NCBI GenBank assembly: GCA_964490175.1
Contig: CAZBAI010000007.1
Coordinates: forward strand, 8,745 to 72,744
Source of the DNA: RGIG3077 sp964490175
GTDB taxonomy: Bacteria; Bacillota; Clostridia; Oscillospirales; Ruminococcaceae
Direction: 5' to 3'
DNA: 64,000 nt
Under the pieces are notes generated by a model that searched no databases, was not told the origin of the DNA, and saw only the letters and a program-made list of their open reading frames with translations. Shown piece after piece: positions 18,538 through 25,907 of this stretch; within the stretch, counting starts at the first letter, position 1; every line of letters starts with the position of its first letter. A program made the position numbers and the translations under genes.

Positions 18538-19905
18538 CTATTTAAGCTTTTTCGATTCTGTATCAATAGCTTTTAAAAGATCGGCCGCAGATGCCGACGG
18601 GCCTTTTTTGACAACAGCACGTTTTTTGACCGTCGTTTTCTTCGGGCGCTGCACCGCATTATCGGTATTGGCAGAATTTACCTTTTCGGCAGGCACTTTA
18701 ACGGCAACGTTGTTTTCGGATTTGATTTTTTTCACCGCATTTTCATCGCTCTTTTCGGCACTTTCAACGACTTTGCTTTCAACAATTTTGCTTTCAACGC
18801 TTTCGGCATCATTTGCAGGCGCTTGCACCGCATTATCAATGATATTTTCAATAGCAATATTATTTTCCGAAGCATTATCCAGCGGCTTATCGTTATCAAG
18901 CTCGACGGCTGTATTTGCACTTGCAACGTCGCTTTCAACTGTTTTGACGCTAACGGTATCCTCTATGGCTTTATCATTTAGCGTTTCCTTTAGCGCACTG
19001 TGTTTTTTAGCGTGCAAAGCATTTGAATCAAGTTTTTCTCCTGTCGATTCGCTCTCAATCGCCTTTGATTTTTTCTTAACATTATTGTCGGCATTTTCGG
19101 TATTTTTGCTGTCCGAATCGTCACGGTGCGATTTTTTATCCGCACTAACGGTTTCATCATCAATTCGCAAATCATCCGAAGATTTCTTTTTGCGCTTAGA
19201 TTGTGATTTATAATCTTTATTGAAAAATTCCTCCACATCCGTTTTTTGTGAATAATCGGATTTTTTCGGGTCATAAAGCGGACTTTGGTCATCATCGGGA
19301 AAAGTCATATCGCTCGGAAATTCAAAAGTTTCAAGCTCAACCTGCTCGAATTTGCTTTTTCTTGCCCTTGCCACCATATGCACAATCTGCAACGCAATAA
19401 GCACAATACAGGGGATTATAACCAAGGTCAATATGCCCTGCGTTGTGCGTGAAAATGCAATAACCTGCCCTAAAAGCTCGCTCGAATAATTGCACTTGGC
19501 GATTATGCTGTCTTTGTCGATAATATATGTCCTGTTAGAAGCCATTTTTTCATTTGAAACGGTATATTTAGTCGTTTCACTGCCCGGCTCGATACTGTAT
19601 ATACGCAACACATCGTAATCAGGCTCACCGTTTTCGGAATCATTTACATCGCAAAGCACAACCATGCCCTCTTTGAGCGAATCAAGCTCGGCGTCTGAAG
19701 CTATTACAAGCGAACCCTTGGTAATACCGTTGCCGTTTTCGTTTTGCATATCATCGGTGCCGAGAATGAAAAAGCTGTGCCCGAAAACACTCGGCAGCGA
19801 ATCTTCCTTAGAGAAAGAAACGAAAAAAGTAAATATCGTAATAATCAAAATAACGAGAAAAACAACAAATACGGCTTCAAAAAAAGCCAAAAGCTTTTTC
19901 AGCAT
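18538..19905 (-). CDS. Signal peptidase I-like (SipW-type) pseudoenzyme with long charged tail
   Basis: A 455-residue protein. Residues about 1-30 form one membrane anchor; residues 35-190 follow the SipW/archaeal-type signal peptidase layout: LPSVFGHSFFIL, then KGSLVIAS, VLRIYSIEPG and LLGQVIAFSRTTQGIL before a second membrane segment (TLVIIPCIVLIALQIV). The catalytic SGSMEP motif is replaced by GTDDMQ, so peptidase activity is unlikely. The remaining roughly 260 residues are a low-complexity cytoplasmic tail rich in Asp, Ser, Lys, Asn and Ala, ending in a strongly basic KKTTVKKRAVVKKG block. Own promoter and terminator; partner unknown. Confidence 0.75.
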   Translation of the reverse strand: MLKKLLAFFEAVFVVFLVILIITIFTFFVSFSKEDSLPSVFGHSFFILGTDDMQNENGNGITKGSLVIASDAELDSLKEGMVVLCDVNDSENGEPDYDVLRIYSIEPGSETTKYTVSNEKMASNRTYIIDKDSIIAKCNYSSELLGQVIAFSRTTQGILTLVIIPCIVLIALQIVHMVARARKSKFEQVELETFEFPSDMTFPDDDQSPLYDPKKSDYSQKTDVEEFFNKDYKSQSKRKKKSSDDLRIDDETVSADKKSHRDDSDSKNTENADNNVKKKSKAIESESTGEKLDSNALHAKKHSALKETLNDKAIEDTVSVKTVESDVASANTAVELDNDKPLDNASENNIAIENIIDNAVQAPANDAESVESKIVESKVVESAEKSDENAVKKIKSENNVAVKVPAEKVNSANTDNAVQRPKKTTVKKRAVVKKGPSASAADLLKAIDTESKKLK

Positions 19906-20049
19906 AAAAGCTCTCCCCCTCTCGGATATTAAAAATCAAAACAGCGCTTTTGCAAATCGGTATTCTGCCTGCAAAGCCCGATAATATATATTAGATAATT
20001 TTCAAGAAAAATATACCGTGATTTTTTGTCGATATCAAACCTACGCTAC

Positions 20050-20078
20050 ATTATATCACACTATGCGAAAAAATGCAA
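20050..20078 (-). promoter_or_regulatory. Promoter of the signal-peptidase-like gene
   Basis: Minus strand: TTGCAT at 20073-20078, 17-base spacer, TATAAT at 20050-20055. The transcript would have a leader of about 135 nt; the ribosome binding site GAGGGGGAG precedes the ATG. Confidence 0.78.
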
Positions 20079-20090
20079 ACATTTTAATGC

Positions 20091-20120
20091 AAAAAAAGCA
20101 CGGCATAAAAAATGCCGTGC
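20091..20120 (-). terminator. Terminator of pspA
   Basis: Perfect arms GCACGGCAT (20098-20106) and ATGCCGTGC (20112-20120), followed on the minus strand by seven T. It lies about 25 bp after the pspA stop and directly upstream of the next promoter. Confidence 0.92.
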
Positions 20121-20145
20121 AAGTTAAAGTTTTACAAGCGCTGCT

Positions 20146-20832
20146 TTATTCAGCAGATTCGCCGTTGCCGCCCATTTCAGCCATGAGGCGCTCAAGCTCG
20201 GAGTTGACTTTTGCATCACGCTCATACTTTTCAAAATCAACATCATCGTCAGAGGACTTTGTGCCGCTAAGCTCGGAAAAAGCATCGGCTTCAGCCTCTT
20301 TGCGTGCGATTTTTTCTTCCATTTTATCGAACTTCGCCATTGAGCTTGAAGCATCAAGACCTCCGATAGACTCGGCAAGGCTCTTTTGAGTATCGGCCAT
20401 TTTCGAGCGTGCGATAAGCATAGCTTCACGGCTCTTAGCCTCTTCAAGCTTTGATTTGAGCAATTCAACCTGATCTCTGATAGTTTCGGTCTGGGTTGAG
20501 ATTGTATCAAGCATTTCTTTAAATTCAGCGGCGTCCGCATCGTATTTAACCTTTTTGGCAAGAGCCTTTTTAGCGGCTTCTGTATCGTTGCAGGCAAGTG
20601 CCGCCTTTGCTTTTGCTTCCCAATCCTGCGACGCTTTCAAAGCGGTATCATACTGCTTTTGAGCCATTCTCTCGCTTGCCATAGCTTTTCCGAGAGCCTG
20701 AGTTGCGTTCTGCAATTCTCTCTGCATATCGATGATGATTTGCTTAACCATCTTCTCGGGGTCTTCCGCCTTGTCGATAAGATCGTTGATATTTGCTTTA
20801 AGGATGTCTGCGATTCTCTTAAAAATAGCCAT
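20146..20832 (-). CDS. PspA/IM30 family membrane-stress protein
   Basis: A 228-residue coiled-coil protein of the ESCRT-III-like PspA/Vipp1 family, a peripheral membrane protein that stabilises stressed membranes. The N-terminal MAIFKRIADILKANINDLIDKAEDPEKM block is the family signature (membrane-binding helix then the invariant DP), followed by long heptad-rich helices to about residue 190 and an acidic tail. It follows the pseudokinase gene by 83 bp and has GGAGGACACTAAA before its ATG. Co-transcription with that gene is likely, which suggests an envelope-stress module. Confidence 0.92.
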   Translation of the reverse strand: MAIFKRIADILKANINDLIDKAEDPEKMVKQIIIDMQRELQNATQALGKAMASERMAQKQYDTALKASQDWEAKAKAALACNDTEAAKKALAKKVKYDADAAEFKEMLDTISTQTETIRDQVELLKSKLEEAKSREAMLIARSKMADTQKSLAESIGGLDASSSMAKFDKMEEKIARKEAEADAFSELSGTKSSDDDVDFEKYERDAKVNSELERLMAEMGGNGESAE

Positions 20833-20915
20833 TTTAGTGTCCTCCGTAATTCTTTTTTTATTTATATTTGATTTAAGACCCGCAAAATAAATTACAAGGT
20901 CAAAAAAACCAAAGC

Positions 20916-22787
20916 TTAATCAGCGGACTGCGGCTCGCTTTGCGATGTTTCATCGGTTGCCGCAGTGCTGTCATCGCCGTTTTCACCCGATTGAGATTCA
21001 TCGGTCGGCTGTGACGTTTCGGCAGACTTGAAAACATAAATCGTAATTTCCTCACCGTTTTCAAGGTCGATTTTTCCGTTATCGTCAAGGCTGGTAAATG
21101 CAACAATGCCCGCTTGATGCGAACCGTCGTTTTTATACTCGCTGATGGTGATATTATCTTCCTTAACGCCGAGCGCAACAAGTTCATCTTTATAGGTATA
21201 TCCGCCCTTGTTTGTGTATTCGGGAAGATCGACGACCGCAGGCCCCATTGATACGGTAAGTTCGACTTCGCTGCCCTTGGGTATTGCTTCATCGGCAGGC
21301 ACGCTCTGTTCGATTATCAAACCTTTTTCAACGGTATCGCTGTATTCTTCAACAACAACAAACCGAACATATCTGCTTGTCGCACTGGTGGCGACAAGCT
21401 CATACTCCTCGCCGACAAGGTTACGCAGTGTGTAGAGTTCGCTCGGAGTTACATTAGCGGTTGTTGTGGTAGTTGTAGTTACAACCGAAACAGAAGTTGT
21501 GGTTGTCGAATCAACGACATTTGCATCGGAATCGGAATACTGTGTATCGGGTGACGATGAATTTCCGTCATCGCCAAGATCTTTGGCAAGCGGCAAAAAC
21601 AGTACAATAATTATTATAATAACCGCAAGCAGCAGGCAGGATATAAGTATCGGCACTTTAATTTGCTCGAAAAGCGTAGTCTTTTGCGGCTCTGTATTTT
21701 TCACTTCGGCAATCTTTTTTTCAGCAGTGTGCACAGGTGGGGCTTTTTCGGCATTTTGCGTTTTTTGCGCATTGCGTGCCGGCTGTGTTTTTGAAGCGGT
21801 GCTTTGCTCGGAATCTAACTGTGAATAAGGCGCAGACTGGGCAAAAAGCTTTGTTACAAGGTCGGTCATTGTTTGAGTTCTCGCATCGCTTAAAAGGCGC
21901 ATACCGTCCATAATCGCTTTTGAAACATTTTTCGGAACGTTTGAATTTATATCATGCGCTTCAATGAGATTATCGTTGACAACACGGCTCACAGCTTCAA
22001 CGGGCATACAGCCGGTGAGTATTCTGTAAAGCACGGCGCACACTGAATATACATCAGTCCAAGTGCCCTGCCAATCGGAAGAATTATATTGTTCGGGTGC
22101 GGCATAGCCTGTATAAAGCTCACCGCCAAGCTCGCTTGAACGTGTACGTGCGGCTGAAATCGAAAAACCGGTAAGCTTTAATTCGCCGTCGGTTGTATAA
22201 TAAATCGTTTCCGGACTGATTGCCCTGTGCACGATTCCGGCATTGTGAACAAGACTAAGTGTTGTAAACAGCGGCGGAAACAGCTTTTTGACTTCTTCCC
22301 ACGAAAGCTCGCCTGCATTTTCTTTAAGATAATCTATAAACAACATACCCTCGATATGCTCAAACACAACATAGGTTGTATTGTTGCAGGCAAAAATATC
22401 AAGCGGCGGTGAAATATGGCTTAAAGTCCTCATGCGTGCAAGCTTTTTGTGCAGCTCGGTAAATTCGGACATCAGCGTTTTATACTGCACCAAATTCTTT
22501 TGTGCAACATTTATTTTATCGGAATCATGCATACGCTCACAAAGATTTTTCGGCATATATTCTTTTATGTCAACTCTGCAGCCGATAGTTTTATCATAAG
22601 CGATATACAAAATGCCTTCGCAGTCAACCTTAACGGCTCTGCCGACAAGATATCTGTCATTAAGAACGGTACCCGGTCTTAAATGAGAAGGATCATGCGG
22701 TTGTCCCTCGGCATAACCGCAATGCGGACATACCGAAAGCTGACCTTTTTCCTCCATGCATCCAAGACAAAGCTTATATATTCCCAT
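20916..22787 (-). CDS. Zinc-ribbon/PASTA protein kinase homologue, predicted pseudokinase
   Basis: A 623-residue protein: N-terminal zinc ribbon (CLGCMEEKGQLSVCPHCGY), a protein-kinase fold (about 40-320), a Glu/Lys/Ala-rich linker, one membrane segment (ILISCLLLAVIIIIIVLFLP near 390), a Thr/Val-rich stalk and two PASTA-like extracytoplasmic domains. The kinase keeps the ATP-binding Lys (VDIKEYMP) but the HRD loop reads HRAISPE and the DFG motif is TGFS, so catalytic Asp and metal-binding Asp are both gone; the glycine loop is also eroded. It should sense or scaffold, not phosphorylate. PASTA repeats usually bind muropeptides. pspA follows. Confidence 0.85.
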   Translation of the reverse strand: MGIYKLCLGCMEEKGQLSVCPHCGYAEGQPHDPSHLRPGTVLNDRYLVGRAVKVDCEGILYIAYDKTIGCRVDIKEYMPKNLCERMHDSDKINVAQKNLVQYKTLMSEFTELHKKLARMRTLSHISPPLDIFACNNTTYVVFEHIEGMLFIDYLKENAGELSWEEVKKLFPPLFTTLSLVHNAGIVHRAISPETIYYTTDGELKLTGFSISAARTRSSELGGELYTGYAAPEQYNSSDWQGTWTDVYSVCAVLYRILTGCMPVEAVSRVVNDNLIEAHDINSNVPKNVSKAIMDGMRLLSDARTQTMTDLVTKLFAQSAPYSQLDSEQSTASKTQPARNAQKTQNAEKAPPVHTAEKKIAEVKNTEPQKTTLFEQIKVPILISCLLLAVIIIIIVLFLPLAKDLGDDGNSSSPDTQYSDSDANVVDSTTTTSVSVVTTTTTTTANVTPSELYTLRNLVGEEYELVATSATSRYVRFVVVEEYSDTVEKGLIIEQSVPADEAIPKGSEVELTVSMGPAVVDLPEYTNKGGYTYKDELVALGVKEDNITISEYKNDGSHQAGIVAFTSLDDNGKIDLENGEEITIYVFKSAETSQPTDESQSGENGDDSTAATDETSQSEPQSAD

Positions 22788-22990
22788 AAATATCTCCCTT
22801 ATAACTTAAGCAAGATGTCCCCCCGCCTATTAAGCGACAGATCCCATACTTGTATTCAGTAAAGAAATACAATCCCCTTGCCGAATACTTGTGGTTAGCA
22901 CTGTAAACAGGTGCTAACCCTTGCCGCATTGAATGACGGGGCAAGCCCCTTATTGAAAAACGGCAAACGCCGCTAATTGCTCCAAAGTAC
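22788..22990 (-). promoter_or_regulatory. Long structured leader of the pseudokinase gene
   Basis: About 195 nt from the predicted start of transcription to the ATG. It contains a perfect 9-bp hairpin GGTTAGCAC/GTGCTAACC (22893-22901 and 22911-22919) and the dispersed repeat at 22932-22957. No known riboswitch class recognised. A reading frame that can be drawn across it is not credible because it runs through these repeats. Confidence 0.5.
22932..22957 (-). repeat. Dispersed 26-bp hairpin repeat, copy A
   Basis: On the minus strand it starts TTCAATAAGGGG and ends GCCCCGTCATT, with the self-complementary core GGGGC-TT-GCCCC. Identical over 26 bases to copy B at 41320-41345; copy C at 45178-45203 differs at one base. 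Confidence 0.85.
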
Positions 22991-23019
22991 ATCTTATCAA
23001 AATAAAAGCTTCTTGTCAA
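22991..23019 (-). promoter_or_regulatory. Promoter of the pseudokinase-pspA unit
   Basis: Minus strand: consensus TTGACA at 23014-23019, 17-base spacer, TAAGAT at 22991-22996. The -35 lies inside the hairpin of the preceding terminator. Confidence 0.85.
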
Positions 23020-23042
23020 CATTTTACTGTTGAAAGAAGCTT
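23006..23042 (-). terminator. Terminator of the cyclophilin gene, overlapping the next promoter
   Basis: Arms around AAGCTTCTTGTCAAC (23006-23020) and GTTGAAAGAAGCTT (23029-23042), one bulge, then TTATTTT on the minus strand. It closes the cyclophilin transcript about 145 bp after its stop. Confidence 0.8.
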
Positions 23043-23186
23043 CGGTATTCCAAATTGTATTCGTTTTGTAATAATTTTAAGCGAATTTTAATATTTGTAT
23101 GTCAAAACGATATCTGCCGTTTTTGCGGATTTTCTTGCACAATATATCGGAATTTTAAACATTTGTGCGCTGCAAATCGCTGAATA

Positions 23187-24671
23187 TCAGCCCGATGTAT
23201 AGGGTACGACCTGCGCCTTGGTAATGACGATATCTTCAAGCGGCTTGTCGCTGTCATCGGTATCGACACCACTTATGGCAAGAATAATGTCAACGCCCTC
23301 AAAGGCTTGACCGAAAACAGTGTACGAACCGTCAAGATACGGCTGACCGCCGTTTTCATAATACATTTGTTTTGTCGCATCGTTAAATCTAAGCGATGTG
23401 TTTGAGGTGTAGTATGAAAGCGCATTCTCATCAAGCTCTGTGCCGGCAACGAAATAGAACTGGCTTTGATTTGTCAGCGAATAGGCAGGTCTTGCATAAG
23501 CCAGCGCACCTGTCATATGGACAAGCGCATTGGTTATTTCGCAAGGAATCGAACCGCCGCCGTACGCTTCACCTCCGGTGCAGTCGGCTTTCGGGTCGCC
23601 CGATTGAATGATAAAATCATCAATGACCCTGTGGAACGTAAGCCCGTCGTAATATCCCGATTTGACAAGATTTACAAAATTTTCGCACGCATTTGGCACA
23701 AGCTCGGGGAAAAGTTTGATTTTGATTTCGCCGTAATTTTCAACATCAAGCACGACAATTTCCTCGCCCTCAGTCGGCATTGTGAAGTTTTGTGCGGTTG
23801 AAAAATCATAAACATAATCGTTAAATGTGGCAGGCTCAAGATTTTGGTCAAATGCTTCCTCGTCGGAACTTATAAAATTCATCTCGGCATTCATATCTTC
23901 AACAATTCCATCATAGTATTCAACAACCTGCGCTTTATCTATAACAACATTGTTTACAGGCTTGTTATTGTCATCGGTTTTTACCTGCTGTACATTATCG
24001 ATAACATCAAGACCCTCAAAAATCTGGGCAAAAACGGTATAATCACCGTCAAGATAGGGCTGACCGCCGTTTTCGAGATATGCGTCGATTCCGCTTTGGG
24101 TGTAACTCTTTTTATATCTGTCGTAATATGTCATCAAAGTTTGCTCGTCAATATCGGCATTTGCCACAAAGTAGAACTGACTGCCGTTTCTCAAATCACC
24201 GCTCACTCTCGCATAGGCAACAGCGCCTGTGAGATGAAGCAAAGCCGAAGAAAATTCGCACGCAAACTTATCTCCCCACAGCGATTCGCCGCCCATGCCT
24301 GTGCCTTGAGGGTCGCCGCCTTGAACGACAAAATCCCTGACAACTCTGTGGAACGTAAGTCCGTCATAATAACCGTTTTCAACAAGACCTAAAAAATTCT
24401 CGCAAGCTTCGGGTACAAGCTCAGGGAAAAGCTTGATATATACATTGCCGTAATTGCGAATCGTCATCACGACGATTTTTTCGCCCGAAACAGGCATTGT
24501 ATAATTCAAAGGGTCGGAAAACTCGCAGATAGTGCTTTCGGAAGTATACTGTTTTTCAGAGCCGACATTATAAGCGTCGGCACCCTTGGATTCGTTTTTA
24601 TCATCATCACACGAAGAAAACACGGTAAGGCACATACACATTGCAAGCAAAAGCGAAATTAGTTTTTTCAT
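23187..24671 (-). CDS. Lipoprotein with two cyclophilin-type peptidyl-prolyl isomerase domains
   Basis: A 494-residue extracytoplasmic foldase candidate. The N-terminus is a lipoprotein signal with lipobox VFSSC, so Cys20 should be acylated. Two cyclophilin domains follow: the first (about 60-245) has FHRVVRDFVVQGGDP and GGESLWG, the second (about 290-490) FHRVIDDFIIQSGDP and GGEAYGG; both keep the catalytic Arg in FHR. The halves are clearly duplicates of each other (for example NGYYDGLTFHRV versus SGYYDGLTFHRV, and GGQPYLDGDYTVF versus GGQPYLDGSYTVF). Single cyclophilin lipoproteins are common in Clostridia; a fused pair is less usual. Own promoter and terminator. Confidence 0.92.
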   Translation of the reverse strand: MKKLISLLLAMCMCLTVFSSCDDDKNESKGADAYNVGSEKQYTSESTICEFSDPLNYTMPVSGEKIVVMTIRNYGNVYIKLFPELVPEACENFLGLVENGYYDGLTFHRVVRDFVVQGGDPQGTGMGGESLWGDKFACEFSSALLHLTGAVAYARVSGDLRNGSQFYFVANADIDEQTLMTYYDRYKKSYTQSGIDAYLENGGQPYLDGDYTVFAQIFEGLDVIDNVQQVKTDDNNKPVNNVVIDKAQVVEYYDGIVEDMNAEMNFISSDEEAFDQNLEPATFNDYVYDFSTAQNFTMPTEGEEIVVLDVENYGEIKIKLFPELVPNACENFVNLVKSGYYDGLTFHRVIDDFIIQSGDPKADCTGGEAYGGGSIPCEITNALVHMTGALAYARPAYSLTNQSQFYFVAGTELDENALSYYTSNTSLRFNDATKQMYYENGGQPYLDGSYTVFGQAFEGVDIILAISGVDTDDSDKPLEDIVITKAQVVPYTSG

Positions 24672-24722
24672 ATTGTTGAATTATCCTTTCTTTTTTGATA
24701 TTAAATTTTTATCACAAAACAT

Positions 24723-24751
24723 ATTTTAGCATGCATTTTTCTTTTTGTAAA
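24723..24751 (-). promoter_or_regulatory. Promoter of the double-cyclophilin gene
   Basis: Minus strand: TTTACA at 24746-24751, 17-base spacer, TAAAAT at 24723-24728. AAAGGA precedes the gene start. Confidence 0.7.
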
Positions 24752-24759
24752 CAGCAAAA

Positions 24760-25890
24760 TCATACTATTCTTTTCAAATAAGTATCATTTGCAAAGTCTG
24801 AAGCGTTATAGAGAAAAAGCACCTGCGAATAATCGTCTGCGGAAACAAGAGATTCAAGATTGCCGTTTATGCATTTCATGTCCACAAGAGTGATTTTGCT
24901 GTAATGCTGTGTCAAAAACGGCACAAAGCAATTTGCATATGAATCTTTTATAAGCAAAAGTCTTTTGCCGCTTTGCGCATCTGTATTGATATCGACAAGC
25001 GGATAATCACCGCCGAGAAACAGCGAATATTTATCGGCTTTATCAAAATTTTCCCGAAAATAAATCGAATCATATTCGCCGGCAAGCTCGCCTGCGGATA
25101 TATTTAAAGATTTCACCTTAATGCCGCTTTCACAATTGAAAATATCGACATAATCGGCACCGAATCCGTCATAAAGCGTTTGAGAATAAAACGAGCCGTA
25201 AAACGGCGATGACATTCGCTCGATATTATACTGTGAAAAGCTGACCGGAGTGAAGCCGAGCTTTGAAATTGCATAATAATAGGCGTAATAAGCGCCGAGA
25301 CTTGTCCAGTGAGAATCGTTTTTATAATAGATATATTCATCATCGGCGGATTTCAGCGTCATAAAAATATCAAGCACCTTAATATTATCATCAACCTTGG
25401 CGTAAACATAGTCAATAAAGCTCTCTTGATTATACAGAGGTACGTTTTCGTCAAGCTCATCGGCATAAATTCCCGCCGACGTGGGCGCTAACATAAAATA
25501 TACCGGAACGGATATTTGTGAAGCATAATTATTCATAGCTTCGACAGTTTGGTCAACAATTGCAAAATCAGGCTCGCAAAGGCATTCGATTTGACGATTT
25601 TCGGTAATGTAAACACCGTTGACTTCAAGCCTGCCCGAGCAAAGCTCAATATCCGTAAGAAGGCGCTGCCAATCATCATGCTTAAAAAATAAGCTGCACA
25701 GATAATTTTGAACATCGTTTGAATAATCGCCGTTAAAATATGATTTTATATTAAACGTCGGCTTTTCAAGGTTTTTTTCGCCATTACCGTCACGATTGCC
25801 GCCGCTGCCGCAAAGCATTGTCAGCGTACCCATTATCAAAAGAAACCCCAAAAACAAGAGCATTGATATTCGCCTGATATTTTTTTCCAA
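24760..25890 (-). CDS. DHHW-family (AlgX/AlgJ-like) protein
   Basis: Membrane-anchored SGNH-hydrolase-like protein that partners MBOAT O-acyltransferases in acylating exopolysaccharides. Membrane segment at about residues 8-27, then an extracytoplasmic domain; the family motif appears as KNDSHWTSLGAYYAYY (variant of DHHWT). The C-terminal part has LLLIKDSYANCFVPFL, containing the KDS block seen in this family. The TTG at 25890 is favoured because GAGGG lies seven bases upstream; a GTG at 25911 overlapping the MBOAT stop is the alternative. Directly follows the MBOAT gene. Confidence 0.87.
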   Translation of the reverse strand: MEKNIRRISMLLFLGFLLIMGTLTMLCGSGGNRDGNGEKNLEKPTFNIKSYFNGDYSNDVQNYLCSLFFKHDDWQRLLTDIELCSGRLEVNGVYITENRQIECLCEPDFAIVDQTVEAMNNYASQISVPVYFMLAPTSAGIYADELDENVPLYNQESFIDYVYAKVDDNIKVLDIFMTLKSADDEYIYYKNDSHWTSLGAYYAYYYAISKLGFTPVSFSQYNIERMSSPFYGSFYSQTLYDGFGADYVDIFNCESGIKVKSLNISAGELAGEYDSIYFRENFDKADKYSLFLGGDYPLVDINTDAQSGKRLLLIKDSYANCFVPFLTQHYSKITLVDMKCINGNLESLVSADDYSQVLFLYNASDFANDTYLKRIV

Positions 25891-25907
25891 TTGCAAACCC
25901 TCACTTA

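Noticed and set aside
18608..19213. Plus-strand frame of 201 codons, Ser/Phe/Leu-rich
   Set aside because: Mirror image of the low-complexity charged tail on the other strand; no ribosome binding site.
22774..23022. Minus-strand frame of 82 codons upstream of the pseudokinase
   Set aside because: It runs through a promoter, the 26-bp repeat and a 9-bp hairpin; no ribosome binding site and no protein-like composition. Treated as leader.
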